Part shown: piece by piece, positions 43,930-54,281 of the stretch
How the letters are laid out: every line of letters starts with the position of its first letter
Position numbering within the stretch: position 1 is the first letter of the stretch
NCBI RefSeq assembly: GCF_003001905.1
Contig: NZ_PVNE01000020.1
Span: forward strand, 1 to 64,000
Origin: Planifilum fimeticola
GTDB lineage: Bacteria > Bacillota > Bacilli > Thermoactinomycetales > DSM-44946
Reading direction: 5' to 3'
DNA: 64,000 nucleotides
Made by a program: the position numbers and the translations under genes
Notes under the pieces: model-generated
What the model saw: the letters and a program-made list of their open reading frames with translations, nothing else
What the model was told of the DNA's origin: nothing
Databases searched by the model: none

Positions 43930-45120
43930 ATGGAACGGTCCCTGAAGCGGATCGGGCTTATGATGGTGATCTTCCTGATGGCGCCGATTTTCTGCGCCGC
44001 CGCCGAAAACCAGCCGGATTCCTCCGTCAGCGACCAATTGGTGCGGACCCAGCTGGAGCAGCTGGACACGGAACCGCTGGAGTCTTTTTGGCGGGACCTG
44101 AAGCAGGAGTACGGCCGGTATATGCCGGGGGGAGAAAAAGGGAACCTTTTTGACGCGGTCCTTTCCCCGGAGGGCGGTTTTTCCCTGGAGGGAACGCTGA
44201 CGGCTTTGGCCCGGTACTTTTTCCACGAGATCCTTTACAGCGGAAAGCTGCTCGGCACGGTGATCGTCCTCACCGTATTGAGCATGATCCTACAGCTCCT
44301 TTCCACCGCCTTTCAGCACAATCAGGTGAGCCGAGTGGCCTTTGCCGTCGTGTTCATGGTGATCATCATCCTCGCGGTGGACAGTTTTTCCGTGGCTGTC
44401 GAGTCGGCCAAAACGGCCATCGAGCGGATGATCCACTTCATGCTGGCGCTGATTCCGCTGGTGTTGACGCTGCTCGCGTCCATGGGCAATTTCGGTTCCG
44501 TGGCCATGTTTCACCCCCTGATCGTTTTCATGATCCACATTGTCGGAACACTGATCTACACCGTGATTTTTCCGCTCCTGTTCTTTTCGGCGGTGCTCGG
44601 CATCGTCAGCTGCCTTTCGGAAAAATACAAGTTGAACCAGTTGGCCGATCTGTTTCGGAGGGTGAGCGTGGCGCTGTTGGGAGGGCTTTTGACCATCTTT
44701 CTGGGCATCATCTCCATCCAGGGGGCGACGGCGGCGGTCACCGACGGGGTGACCATCCGTACGGCGAAATACCTGACGGGAAATTTTGTTCCGGTTGTGG
44801 GGCGGATGTTTTCCGACGCGGCGGACACGGTGGTGGGCGCCTCTCTGCTGGTGAAAAATGCGGTGGGAATGGCGGGGGTGTTGATTTTGCTGTTTATCAG
44901 CGCCTTTCCGGCACTGAAAATCATTTCCCTTGCCATCATCTACAACTTTTCGGCAGCGGTGATGCAGCCCCTCGGGAGCGGCCCGATCATCGATTGCCTG
45001 AACATCATCGGGAAAACCCTGATGTACATTTTCGGGGCGTTGGCCACCGTCGGGCTGATGTTCTTCCTGGCGGTCACCATTATCGTAGCGGCCGGGAACA
45101 TCTCGGTGATGATCCGGTAG
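43930..45120 (+). CDS. spoIIIAE: Stage III sporulation protein AE
   Basis: The 396-residue protein has a signal peptide (LMMVIFLMAPIFCAAA) and about seven membrane helices, fitting the SpoIIIAE membrane scaffold. ATG 43930 follows GAGGATGG; a TTG six bases upstream is less likely. The next gene starts directly after its stop. Confidence 0.93.
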   Translation: MERSLKRIGLMMVIFLMAPIFCAAAENQPDSSVSDQLVRTQLEQLDTEPLESFWRDLKQEYGRYMPGGEKGNLFDAVLSPEGGFSLEGTLTALARYFFHEILYSGKLLGTVIVLTVLSMILQLLSTAFQHNQVSRVAFAVVFMVIIILAVDSFSVAVESAKTAIERMIHFMLALIPLVLTLLASMGNFGSVAMFHPLIVFMIHIVGTLIYTVIFPLLFFSAVLGIVSCLSEKYKLNQLADLFRRVSVALLGGLLTIFLGIISIQGATAAVTDGVTIRTAKYLTGNFVPVVGRMFSDAADTVVGASLLVKNAVGMAGVLILLFISAFPALKIISLAIIYNFSAAVMQPLGSGPIIDCLNIIGKTLMYIFGALATVGLMFFLAVTIIVAAGNISVMIR

Positions 45121-45132
45121 GTGAGGGAAATG

Positions 45133-45771
45133 ATGGAATTCGTCGGCGGATGGCTCAAACAGATCATCCTGTTGGTGCTCGTCGCCACCTTTTTCGATCT
45201 CCTTCTTCCCAATCACTCGATGGAGCGCTATGTGAAGCTGGTGATGGGATTGTTGATCATCTTGGCGATTTTAAATCCGATTTTCTCTCTGTTGGACAAG
45301 AATTTGGATCTCGCATCCTTCACCGCGGAAAGTCAAGGGGTGCCGGAGGGGAACGTCACCGACTTGAGCACCATCCGCCGGGAAGGGGAAGCCCTTCAAA
45401 AAACCCAGGAACAGTTGGTTCTTTCTCAGGTGCAGCAGAAGTTGGCGGAGTCGATCAAACAGGATGTGGAAAGGCAATTTGACGTGAGGGTTGTAAGGAG
45501 CGAAGTGTCCGTCTCCCAGGCCGGGGAAAAGGAATCTCCCGCCATCCAACGGGTTCGGCTGGTGATTTCCCCTCGGCGGAACGAAGGGGAAGGGGGTGAA
45601 GTGATGCCCGTTCAACCGGTGGAACCCGTGGTCATCGGTCCCGATCAGCCCGCTTCCGCGGAGCGGGATTCCCCCTCTCCCCGGGCGCCCTCCCGGATCG
45701 CCAGTTATCTGCAGCAGAAATGGGAATTGTCACCCGAACAGGTGCATGTGGCCTGGGAGGATGCTTCCTGA
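45133..45771 (+). CDS. spoIIIAF: Stage III sporulation protein AF
   Basis: The protein has two amino-terminal helices (QIILLVLVATFFDLLLP and VMGLLIILAILNPIFSLL) and an extracytoplasmic tail with a ring-building fold. The start is ambiguous: GTG 45121, ATG 45130 or ATG 45133. GAGGG spacing favours 45133, giving 212 residues. The tail is richer in Pro and Ser than usual. Confidence 0.9.
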   Translation: MEFVGGWLKQIILLVLVATFFDLLLPNHSMERYVKLVMGLLIILAILNPIFSLLDKNLDLASFTAESQGVPEGNVTDLSTIRREGEALQKTQEQLVLSQVQQKLAESIKQDVERQFDVRVVRSEVSVSQAGEKESPAIQRVRLVISPRRNEGEGGEVMPVQPVEPVVIGPDQPASAERDSPSPRAPSRIASYLQQKWELSPEQVHVAWEDAS

Positions 45772-45783
45772 GGAGGGGTACCG

Positions 45784-46416
45784 GTGTTCAAAGGGCTGTT
45801 TGACCGGCTGGAGAAAATGTGGGGAGGTGGCGAACAGGGAGCCAAAAGGGTGAACACCTTCCGCTGGTTGATTCTGATCGGCTGCCTGGGTGCCGCGCTG
45901 ATGATCTTGTCCTCCTTCTTTTCCGTTGAGCAGGAGGTGCCGGGCAATTCATACTCTTCGGCGGACTCGAAGGAGGGTTCGGTCCCTGCCGCGGCCTTCG
46001 GAAACAAGGACATGACCATGCAGGACTATGAGGAGATGTACGAATCCCAACTGAGGGATGTCCTGGGGAAGATTGTCGGCGTGGAGAACGTGTCGGTGAT
46101 GGTCAATCTGGAGTCCTCCGAGGAGACGGTGGTGGAAAAGGACAGGCGGGAAACGCAGCAGGTGACGGAAGAGAGCGACAAGAAAGGCGGCACGCGGAAG
46201 ATCAACGAGCACACCGTGGAGGACAAGGTCGTCCTTCACCGGACGGATGACGGGGAAAAGCCGATTGTGGTCAAGCGGATCAAGCCCCGGGTGCGCGGCG
46301 TGTTGATCGTTGCGGAGGGGGCGGAGGATTTGAAGAGGAGAGCGCTGATTATCGAAGCGGTGCAACGGGTGTTGGACGTGCCCGTTCATCGAATCTCCGT
46401 GCTGCCGAAAGGATAG
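45784..46416 (+). CDS. spoIIIAG: Stage III sporulation protein AG
   Basis: The 210-residue protein has one helix (33-50) and then a ring-building-motif domain facing the intermembrane space (VENVSVMVNLESSEETVVEK, RIKPRVRGVLIVAEGA). Its ring forms the channel pore. The GTG start at 45784 follows GAGGAGGGG. Confidence 0.93.
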   Translation: MFKGLFDRLEKMWGGGEQGAKRVNTFRWLILIGCLGAALMILSSFFSVEQEVPGNSYSSADSKEGSVPAAAFGNKDMTMQDYEEMYESQLRDVLGKIVGVENVSVMVNLESSEETVVEKDRRETQQVTEESDKKGGTRKINEHTVEDKVVLHRTDDGEKPIVVKRIKPRVRGVLIVAEGAEDLKRRALIIEAVQRVLDVPVHRISVLPKG

Positions 46417-46447
46417 CGATTTCAACCCATGACGGGAGGGATGCAGG

Positions 46448-46987
46448 ATGACGATGAACAAACAGACGGTCTGGCTGGTGACGATGCTCACGCTGATGGT
46501 GGTCCTGTCCGCCTATTACATTGTCACGGGACCCGTGGAACCGGTCGAGCAGGCCGGTCAGCCGTCCAAGGAGAATGAGGTGCAGGTGGATCTCAAAACG
46601 GAAGAGGCCGATTCAAAGGACGACATCCAGAATGCGGGCAGCGACTATTTCGTGGGATACCAGCTGCAGCGTAACAACCTTCGCTCCAAGATGACGGAAG
46701 AATACATGAATATCTTGACCAATCCCAAGTCGTCGAAGGAGGAATTGGAGGAGGCACAGCGCAAGATCGACCAGCTGATGAAGGTGGATAAAACGGAATC
46801 CGTATTGGAAGAGCTGATCCGGAACGAAGGATTTCGCGACGCGGTGGTGATCTCGGGAGACAAACACGTGGATGTGATCGTCCAGAGCGAGAAGCTTACC
46901 CATTCCCAGGTGGTCAAGTTGATCAGCCTGGTGAAAAAACACATGGACGTTCCCGCGACGCAGGTATCCGTCGCATACCGCCCGTGA
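46448..46987 (+). CDS. spoIIIAH: Stage III sporulation protein AH
   Basis: The 179-residue protein has an amino-terminal helix and an extracytoplasmic domain that in B. subtilis binds forespore SpoIIQ. A coiled-coil segment, ELEEAQRKIDQLMKVDKTES, precedes the ring-building fold (VVISGDKHVDVIVQSEKL). It is the last gene of the operon, followed by a terminator. ATG 46448 follows GGGAGGGATGCAGG. Confidence 0.93.
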   Translation: MTMNKQTVWLVTMLTLMVVLSAYYIVTGPVEPVEQAGQPSKENEVQVDLKTEEADSKDDIQNAGSDYFVGYQLQRNNLRSKMTEEYMNILTNPKSSKEELEEAQRKIDQLMKVDKTESVLEELIRNEGFRDAVVISGDKHVDVIVQSEKLTHSQVVKLISLVKKHMDVPATQVSVAYRP

Positions 46988-47006
46988 CGCTCTCGGCGCT
47001 TTCTCG

Positions 47007-47036
47007 CCCTCCGCACCCGGAGGGTTTTTTCTTTTC
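47007..47036 (+). terminator. Terminator of spoIIIA
   Basis: CCCTCCG (47007-47013) pairs with CGGAGGG (47018-47024), followed by TTTTTTCTTTT. Confidence 0.92.
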
Positions 47037-47132
47037 ATTCCAGGTTAAAATGGAGGGAAGGGGTGGCCAAGCGGGGCTAAAAACATGTATGATAAAATCG
47101 TCACCGCTTGAAAAGTGAGAGGAGTGAAGCTC

Positions 47133-47645
47133 GTGCCGTTCCGAATGCATGAACTGCGCGAACTGATCCGTTTGATTGATGAATCGAGAATCGACGAATT
47201 CCAGATGGAAAAAGACGGCGCGAAACTGGTGATAAAGAAGGGCGCGAAGGAACAGCCCGTTGCCGTGACGCCTCAGCCTGCTCCGGAAAAGGTGGAAGCG
47301 GCGCCGAAGCCGGCTGTAACCGAGCCCGCACCGACTCCGTCGCCGCAGACTGCCGCCGCCCCCGAGCCGAAGGCGGCCGAGGTCAAGGCGGAGGATGACG
47401 CCCAATTACATAAGATCGTCTCTCCGATGGTGGGGACCTTTTATCGGGCGCCCGCACCGGATGCCGATCCCTACGTTCAGGTCGGCGACCGGGTGGACGA
47501 AAAGACCGTGGTCTGCATCATTGAAGCGATGAAGCTGATGAACGAAATCGAGGCGGAAGTGCGCGGCGAAATCGTCGAGATCCTGGTGGAAAATGGTCAG
47601 CTCGTGGAATACGGTCAGCCCCTGTTCCTGGTGAAGACCGAATGA
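47133..47645 (+). CDS. accB: Biotin carboxyl carrier protein of acetyl-CoA carboxylase
   Basis: The protein is a helical start ([18 protein letters not shown]), a Pro/Ala-rich linker and a biotinyl domain with [12 protein letters not shown], where the Lys carries biotin. GTG 47133, behind AGAGGAGTGAAG, gives 170 residues; ATG 47145 is also possible. It overlaps accC only if the upstream ATG of that gene is used. It forms the accB-accC pair found in all Bacilli. Confidence 0.95.
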   Translation: MPFRMHELRELIRLIDESRIDEFQMEKDGAKLVIKKGAKEQPVAVTPQPAPEKVEAAPKPAVTEPAPTPSPQTAAAPEPKAAEVKAEDDAQLHKIVSPMVGTFYRAPAPDADPYVQVGDRVDEKTVVCIIEAMKLMNEIEAEVRGEIVEILVENGQLVEYGQPLFLVKTE

Positions 47646-47662
47646 GCGCGGGAGGAAGCCGT

Positions 47663-49022
<1,360 letters not shown>

Positions 49023-49030
<8 letters not shown>

Positions 49031-49421
49031 CTGGGATGTCGAGTATCAGTCAACCGACTTGGGGAAAGTCGAGATTGCTCCGGAAGTGATTCAGATCATC
49101 GCGGGTTTGGCCGTCGTCCAAGTGGACGGCGTTGCCGGCATGAGCGGAGGTGTCGTTGACGACATCAGCCAGTTTCTCGGCCGGAAAAACCCGCGGCAGG
49201 GGATTCGCGTGGAATTTGAGGAGGGGCTGTCGATCGAGGTGGCCATTCTCGTCAAATACGGATCCTACATTCCGGATGTGGGGAAAGCGGTTCAGGAACA
49301 AGTGAAAAACGCGGTGGAGACGATGACGGGACTGCGCGTTGAAAGCGTCAATGTCCGTGTGGAAGCGGTCAAGTTTCCCGAGAAGACGAACACGGTCGAG
49401 GCGACGCAACGGGTGAAGTAA
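49023..49421 (+). CDS. yqhY: Asp23/YqhY family protein
   Basis: The 132-residue Asp23/Gls24-fold protein ([47 protein letters not shown]) lies directly behind accC, as B. subtilis YqhY does; there it is linked to control of acetyl-CoA carboxylase. ATG 49023 overlaps the accC stop. The next two genes encode membrane partners (AmaP and a DUF2273 protein). Confidence 0.92.
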
Positions 49422-49456
49422 CGGCCGCGAGTAATGATTCGGAAGGGGGAGGGGAT

Positions 49457-49993
49457 ATGAGTCTGTTCGACAGACTCCTCCTGATTCTTCACAGCCTGGT
49501 TGTTGCCGTCCTGTCCGCCGTTGTAGCCCTCGCCAAAGCGGGAGCGGCGCCCCTGGAATGGGTCTGGGAAACTCCTCACTTCCGGTGGACGGTTGCGGTG
49601 ATCGGCCTGCTTCTCTTCCTGTCGAGCCTTCGTCTGTTGTTTTCGGCCATGTGGGGGCCGAAGGACGAAGGGGTGGACCGCCTGACGGAGTTCGGCTACA
49701 TCCGCATCTCCCTGGATACGTTGGAGAGCATCGCGTCGAAAGCGGCCCGCGGGGTAAAGGGAATCCGCGACTTGACGGCGCGGGTCCGGTTTTCCAGCGA
49801 TTCGCCCTCGTCCGTCGGCATCGGCCTGAAAATCACGGTGGACGGGGAAACCCCGATTCAGCTCCTTTCCGAAGAGCTGCAACGAATTGTGAAAAAGCAG
49901 GTGGAGGAGATTGCCGGGGTGGAAGTGAGTCAGGTATCGGTGCTGGTGAAGGACACGGTTCAGCCTGAGCGCTCCCGCATCCGTGTCGATTAA
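49457..49993 (+). CDS. amaP: Alkaline shock membrane anchor protein AmaP
   Basis: The 178-residue protein has two amino-terminal helices (LLLILHSLVVAVLSAVVALA and VAVIGLLLFLSSLRLLFSA) and an Asp23-like carboxy domain. AmaP tethers Asp23 proteins to the membrane in Staphylococcus. The next gene encodes the small DUF2273 protein of the same module. The ATG follows AAGGGGGAGGGG. Confidence 0.88.
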   Translation: MSLFDRLLLILHSLVVAVLSAVVALAKAGAAPLEWVWETPHFRWTVAVIGLLLFLSSLRLLFSAMWGPKDEGVDRLTEFGYIRISLDTLESIASKAARGVKGIRDLTARVRFSSDSPSSVGIGLKITVDGETPIQLLSEELQRIVKKQVEEIAGVEVSQVSVLVKDTVQPERSRIRVD

Positions 49994-50007
49994 GGCGGTG
50001 ATCCCTC

Positions 50008-50238
50008 TTGAACTTTATCCCTTGGGAGAAGTTGTTTGAGACGCATGGCGGCCGAATGGTGGGCACGCTTTTCGGATTTGTTCTGGGATTCATCTATCTT
50101 ATCGTCGGCTTCTGGAAAACGGTGGTGTTTGCGATGTTCGTCGGGTTGGGTTATCTGTGGGGCTGGCGGTTGGATCGCCGGGAGGATTTGGAAAAGGTGG
50201 TGTCTACCATTCTCTCGGACAAATGGATTCGCAAATAG
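50008..50238 (+). CDS. DUF2273 small membrane protein
   Basis: The 76-residue protein has two helices (MVGTLFGFVLGFIYLIVGFW and VVFAMFVGLGYLWGW) and a charged tail. It is typically encoded with Asp23 and AmaP. A TTG at 50008 follows AAGGCGGTG. A terminator-like hairpin follows before nusB. Confidence 0.85.
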   Translation: MNFIPWEKLFETHGGRMVGTLFGFVLGFIYLIVGFWKTVVFAMFVGLGYLWGWRLDRREDLEKVVSTILSDKWIRK

Positions 50239-50270
50239 GACCCGGCTGTCCACGGCCCGGGTCTTTTTTC
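50239..50270 (+). terminator. Intergenic terminator before nusB
   Basis: GACCCGG pairs with CCGGGTC and is followed by TTTTTT. It may reduce read-through from accBC-yqhY into nusB. Confidence 0.75.
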
Positions 50271-50284
50271 GAGGTGGTGAGGAT

Positions 50285-50713
50285 ATGAGTCGAAGAGTGG
50301 CCAGGGAAAAAGCGCTCCAGGCGCTGTATCAGTCCGATGTGCGGGGAGAGGAAGGGGAAGGGATTCAGAGTCTGGCGGAGGAAGTACCGGATCAGGAACG
50401 CTCCTTTTTTTGGCGTTTGGTGCGCGGCGTGTGGGAGAAACGGCAGGTCATCGATCCGGTGATCGGACAGCACCTCAAAAGGGGCTGGTCCCTTTCCCGG
50501 TTGGCGGTCGTTGACCGTTCGATTTTGCGAATGGCGGTGTATGAATTGCTCTTTGAAACGGAGATCCCGTACGGCGTGACCCTCAATGAGGCGGTCGAGC
50601 TGGCCAAGACCTTCGGTGACGAGAATTCGGGCCGTTTCGTCAACGGAGTGCTGGGAGGGGTCGTGGAGAATATCGAGGCCATCCTGAAACGGCTGGCGGC
50701 GGAGGGTTCGTGA
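50285..50713 (+). CDS. nusB: Transcription antitermination factor NusB
   Basis: The 142-residue all-helical RNA-binding protein acts with NusE in rRNA antitermination. SRRVAREKALQALYQSD starts it, and VVDRSILRMAVYELLFETEIPYGVTLNEAVELAK is the core. ATG 50285 follows GAGGTGGTGAGG; a longer frame upstream is not supported. The next gene starts at its stop codon. Confidence 0.95.
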   Translation: MSRRVAREKALQALYQSDVRGEEGEGIQSLAEEVPDQERSFFWRLVRGVWEKRQVIDPVIGQHLKRGWSLSRLAVVDRSILRMAVYELLFETEIPYGVTLNEAVELAKTFGDENSGRFVNGVLGGVVENIEAILKRLAAEGS

Positions 50714-51684
50714 TGGGAAAGCGTCCGGCGGTGCTCGGGATTGACACGAGCAATTATTTCACCTCGCTCTGTCTCGTCGACGAGGAAGGAAATCCCTTGT
50801 TTGACGAGCGGAAGGGTTTGGAGGTGCCCCGGGGAGAGCGCGGTCTTCAGCAATCCACCGCCGTGTTTGGCCACGTTCGAAATCTCCCGCGCCTGCTTTC
50901 CCGAATGAACCTGCAGGATGTCCGGGTTGTAGCGGTCTCCGCCAGCCGGGCTCCCCGGCCGCAGGAAGAATCCTACATGCCGGTCTTCGAGGTGGGGCTT
51001 TCCTGGGGCTTTTCCTTGTCCAAGGCGTGGGGAATTCCTTTTTGCAAGACCACGCACCAGGAAGGGCACATCGCCGCAGGTGTCGCCACGGCCAGCCCTC
51101 CGCTGACGGAGAATTCCTTTTTAGCGGTCCATCTCTCCGGCGGCACCACCGAGCTGTTGCAGGTGGCGAAAAAAGATGAGGGTTATGAGATCAACCGGCT
51201 CGGCGGAACGAGGGATCTGAACGCCGGCCAGCTGGTGGATCGGGTGGGCGTGGCGATGGGTCTTCCCTTTCCCGCCGGCCCTACGTTGGAGAAATTGGCG
51301 CTTGGCTATGAGGGTTCGCCGGTGACGGTCGCGTCGGCGGTCCGGGGGCTGGATTGTTCCTTTTCGGGTCCGGAGACCGCCTTGCTCCGGATGTGGGAAA
51401 AAGGGGAATTGGCTCCCGAGGGGATCGCTTTCGCCACCCTGCGCTGCATCGCCAACACCTTGGAACGGTGGCTTTTGAACGCGTTCCGGTCCGGATACTG
51501 CCGCACCGTGCTGATCGTCGGGGGAGTGGCCGCCAACGGACTGATTCGCGAGCGATTGCGCCTTCGCCTGGAGCATCCGGCGGTGGGGGCGCGCCTTCAT
51601 TTCGCCGATCCCCGTTATTCGGGGGACAACGGCTTCGGGGTAGCCCGGATCGGACTGGAAATGTGGCGAAGGCAGTCGGGATAA
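50713..51684 (+). CDS. TsaD/Kae1-like ATPase-fold paralogue
   Basis: The 323-residue protein has the Kae1/TsaD ASKHA fold: GIDTSNYFTSLCLVD at the start, the metal-site pair in THQEGHIAAG near residue 118, and SGGTTELL, SFSGPETALL and VGGVAANGLIRERL. It is shorter in loops than true TsaD and lies in the nusB-folD interval, not with tsaBE, so it is probably a paralogue and not the main t6A enzyme. ATG 50713 overlaps the nusB stop (TGATG). The function is unproven. Confidence 0.8.
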   Translation: MGKRPAVLGIDTSNYFTSLCLVDEEGNPLFDERKGLEVPRGERGLQQSTAVFGHVRNLPRLLSRMNLQDVRVVAVSASRAPRPQEESYMPVFEVGLSWGFSLSKAWGIPFCKTTHQEGHIAAGVATASPPLTENSFLAVHLSGGTTELLQVAKKDEGYEINRLGGTRDLNAGQLVDRVGVAMGLPFPAGPTLEKLALGYEGSPVTVASAVRGLDCSFSGPETALLRMWEKGELAPEGIAFATLRCIANTLERWLLNAFRSGYCRTVLIVGGVAANGLIRERLRLRLEHPAVGARLHFADPRYSGDNGFGVARIGLEMWRRQSG

Positions 51685-51698
51685 ATCGCTTTCGTTTC

Positions 51699-51727
51699 TT
51701 TACTTCGATTTGTAAAAAGGATACACT
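51699..51727 (+). promoter_or_regulatory. Sigma-A promoter of folD
   Basis: TTTACT (51699-51704) and TACACT (51722-51727) are 17 bases apart, 48 bases before the TTG start of folD. Confidence 0.7.
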
Positions 51728-51775
51728 GTGTTCAAGAAAAAAAGGGTCAGTCCCTAAACAGAGAGGAGCATTTGA

Positions 51776-52645
51776 TTGGCGGCTGGACAACTGATTGACG
51801 GAAAATCGATGGCTGCGGATGTGAAGCGGGAACTCGCGGCCCGGATCGACCGGCTGGATTCGGAGTCCGGCATCCGGCCCGGATTGGCGGTGATCCTCGT
51901 GGGAGACGATCCCGCTTCCGAGACTTACGTGCGGGGGAAAATTCGGGATTGTCGCGATGTGGGGATCCGTTCGGAATTGGTCCGATTGCCGGAGAACACT
52001 CCGGAAGAGGTTTTGCTCCGTCAGATCGATCGCCTGAACGAGGATCCCTCGTTCCACGGCATTTTGGTGCAGCTGCCGCTTCCCCGGCATATTTCCGCCG
52101 AACGGGTCATCCATCGCATTCGGCCGGAAAAGGATGTGGACGGGTTTCATCCGATCAACGTGGGGAAAATGGTGATCGGTCAGGAGGCCTTCCTACCGTG
52201 CACCCCCTACGGGATCATGGAAATGCTCCGGCGCACCGGAATCTCCGTCGCCGGAAAGCATGCGGTGGTGGTCGGCAGGAGCAACATTGTCGGAAAGCCG
52301 ATCTCCATTCTTCTTCAGCAAGCGAATGCCACCGTCACCATGTGCCATTCCAAGACGAAAGACCTTTCGGCCCACACCCGGAGGGCCGACATCCTGGTGG
52401 TTGCCGTGGGAAAGGCCCATGTGATCGGACCGGAGCACGTCGGTCCGAATGCCGTGGTCATCGACGTGGGAATCAACCGAACGGAGGAGGGCCGATTGAC
52501 GGGGGATGTGGATTTTGAAGCGGTCCGTCCGATCGCTTCGCATATCACGCCCGTTCCCGGCGGCGTGGGGCCGATGACCCGGGCGATGCTTTTGGTCAAC
52601 ACGGTCCGGGCGGCGGAGCGGACGGCCGGGATCGGTCAAGGCTAG
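51776..52645 (+). CDS. folD: Methylenetetrahydrofolate dehydrogenase/cyclohydrolase
   Basis: The 289-residue bifunctional enzyme interconverts methylene-, methenyl- and formyl-THF. Signatures are SETYVRGKIRDCRDVGI with the catalytic Lys, KDVDGFHP, VVVGRSNIVGKP near residue 162 and TPVPGGVGPMT near residue 264. TTG 51776 follows GAGAGGAGCA. It uses methylene-THF made by the glycine cleavage system encoded upstream. Confidence 0.97.
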   Translation: MAAGQLIDGKSMAADVKRELAARIDRLDSESGIRPGLAVILVGDDPASETYVRGKIRDCRDVGIRSELVRLPENTPEEVLLRQIDRLNEDPSFHGILVQLPLPRHISAERVIHRIRPEKDVDGFHPINVGKMVIGQEAFLPCTPYGIMEMLRRTGISVAGKHAVVVGRSNIVGKPISILLQQANATVTMCHSKTKDLSAHTRRADILVVAVGKAHVIGPEHVGPNAVVIDVGINRTEEGRLTGDVDFEAVRPIASHITPVPGGVGPMTRAMLLVNTVRAAERTAGIGQG

Positions 52646-52666
52646 AGGATCTTGGAGGACGGAAGA

Positions 52667-54025
52667 ATGTTATCCGAGCGGCAGGCGCTGTCGGTTACCG
52701 AGCTGGTGCGATATCTGCGCACGGTTTTGGAGGAGGACGAGGGTCTTTTTTCGGTATGGGTCCGCGGGGAGATTTCCAATTTTCATCACCACGTCCGCGG
52801 GCACATGTATTTCACCCTGAAGGATGAAAACAGCCGGATAAGGGCGGTGATGTTTTCCGGAAACAACCGCCGCCTTCGGTTCATGCCCCGCGACGGCGAC
52901 CAGGTGTTGGCCCGGGGCTATGTGTCTGTCTATGAAAGAGACGGCCTGCTTCAGCTGTATGTCTTGGAGATGCAACCCGACGGTGTCGGGGAGCTTTATG
53001 TGGCCTTTCAGAGGCTGAAGGAGAAATTGGAGGCCGAGGGGCTTTTCGCACCCGAGCTGAAAAAAACCCTTCCCTTTCTGCCGCGGCGAATCGGCGTCAT
53101 CACCTCTCCCGGCGGCGCTGCCGTCCAGGACATCATCACCACTTTGCGCCGGCGCTTTCCGATCGCCCGGATTTTGATTTATCCCGTTCCCGTCCAGGGG
53201 GAGGAGGCCCCCCGGGCGATTGCCGAAACCCTGGAGCTCGTGAATCGGCGGGATGAGGTGGATGTGCTGATTGTGGGCAGGGGAGGAGGATCCCTTGAGG
53301 AGTTGTGGGCCTTCAATGAAGAGGTTGTCGCCCGCAGCATATCCCGTTCGCGCATTCCCGTGGTGTCCGCGGTGGGGCATGAGACGGACGTGACCATTGC
53401 CGACCTGGTGGCCGATGTCCGGGCGGCCACCCCGACGGCCGCCGCCGAATTGGTCGCCCCGGCCCTTCGGGATCTGGAGGAGCGGCTTGCCCTGCTCGCG
53501 GATCGCCTGGTGCGCTCCCTGGATAAGCTTCTGATCCGCAAGCGGGAGCGGCTGGAATCCTTGACAAACCGTCCGGCCTTCCAGCATCCCCGGGTGAGGC
53601 TCAAACAGCAGGACCAGCGGCTGGATCAATTGGTTTGGGATCTGGAGAAATCCTTTCGGACCTGCCTGGACGCGAGGCGCAGCGAACTGGGGCATTTGGT
53701 CGCCCGACTCGGGGCTCGTCGCCCGACGGAGAGGATCTCCTCCCTCAGGGAGCGGCTTGGCCGGTTGGAGCGGTCGTGCGCGGCGGGGATGATCAATCTT
53801 CTGCACAATCGACGCGCCCTTTGGGAAAACCGGGTAGGGAAGCTGGACAGCCTCAGCCCGCTCAAGGTGATGCGGCGGGGATATTCTCTCGTATATCGCT
53901 ACGGGGAAGATCGGCTGATTCAGTCCGTCTCGGACGTGGAGCCCGGAGATCTCATCCGGGTCCGGCTCGCCGACGGGCGGATCGATTGTCAAGTGTGGGG
54001 ACGGGAGGCGTTGTCCGATGAGTGA
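52667..54025 (+). CDS. xseA: Exodeoxyribonuclease VII large subunit
   Basis: The 452-residue nuclease has an amino-terminal OB fold (about 10-110), RIGVITSPGGAAVQDI near residue 140 and the family's GRGGGSLEELWAFNEE and VVSAVGHETDVTIADLVADVRA blocks. It is followed by a long coiled-coil arm. ATG 52667 follows TTGGAGGACGG. It overlaps xseB by eight bases. Confidence 0.96.
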   Translation: MLSERQALSVTELVRYLRTVLEEDEGLFSVWVRGEISNFHHHVRGHMYFTLKDENSRIRAVMFSGNNRRLRFMPRDGDQVLARGYVSVYERDGLLQLYVLEMQPDGVGELYVAFQRLKEKLEAEGLFAPELKKTLPFLPRRIGVITSPGGAAVQDIITTLRRRFPIARILIYPVPVQGEEAPRAIAETLELVNRRDEVDVLIVGRGGGSLEELWAFNEEVVARSISRSRIPVVSAVGHETDVTIADLVADVRAATPTAAAELVAPALRDLEERLALLADRLVRSLDKLLIRKRERLESLTNRPAFQHPRVRLKQQDQRLDQLVWDLEKSFRTCLDARRSELGHLVARLGARRPTERISSLRERLGRLERSCAAGMINLLHNRRALWENRVGKLDSLSPLKVMRRGYSLVYRYGEDRLIQSVSDVEPGDLIRVRLADGRIDCQVWGREALSDE

Positions 54026-54281
54026 ACCCTTGGAAAAGAAGCAGGACCGGGAAGCGCTTTCCTTCGAGGAAGCGATCGAGCGGTTGGAACAGGTGGTGGA
54101 GCGGCTGGAAAGCGGCGAAACCTCCCTGGAGGAATCCATCCGCCTCTTTGAGGAAGGCATGCGCCTCGCCCGCCTTTGCGGCCAGAGGCTGGAGCGGGCG
54201 GAGCAGCAGGTGGAAATCCTGCTGAGGGAAAACGGGGATTGGGTGAAAAGGCCCTTCCGGCCTGAGGAGGACGCGGAATAA
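54018..54281 (+). CDS. xseB: Exodeoxyribonuclease VII small subunit
   Basis: The 87-residue helical protein has SFEEAIERLEQVVERLESGE and SLEESIRLFEEGMRLARLC, the paired helices of XseB. It binds the XseA arm. ATG 54018 overlaps the end of xseA. ispA starts directly after its stop. Confidence 0.95.
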   Translation: MSEPLEKKQDREALSFEEAIERLEQVVERLESGETSLEESIRLFEEGMRLARLCGQRLERAEQQVEILLRENGDWVKRPFRPEEDAE

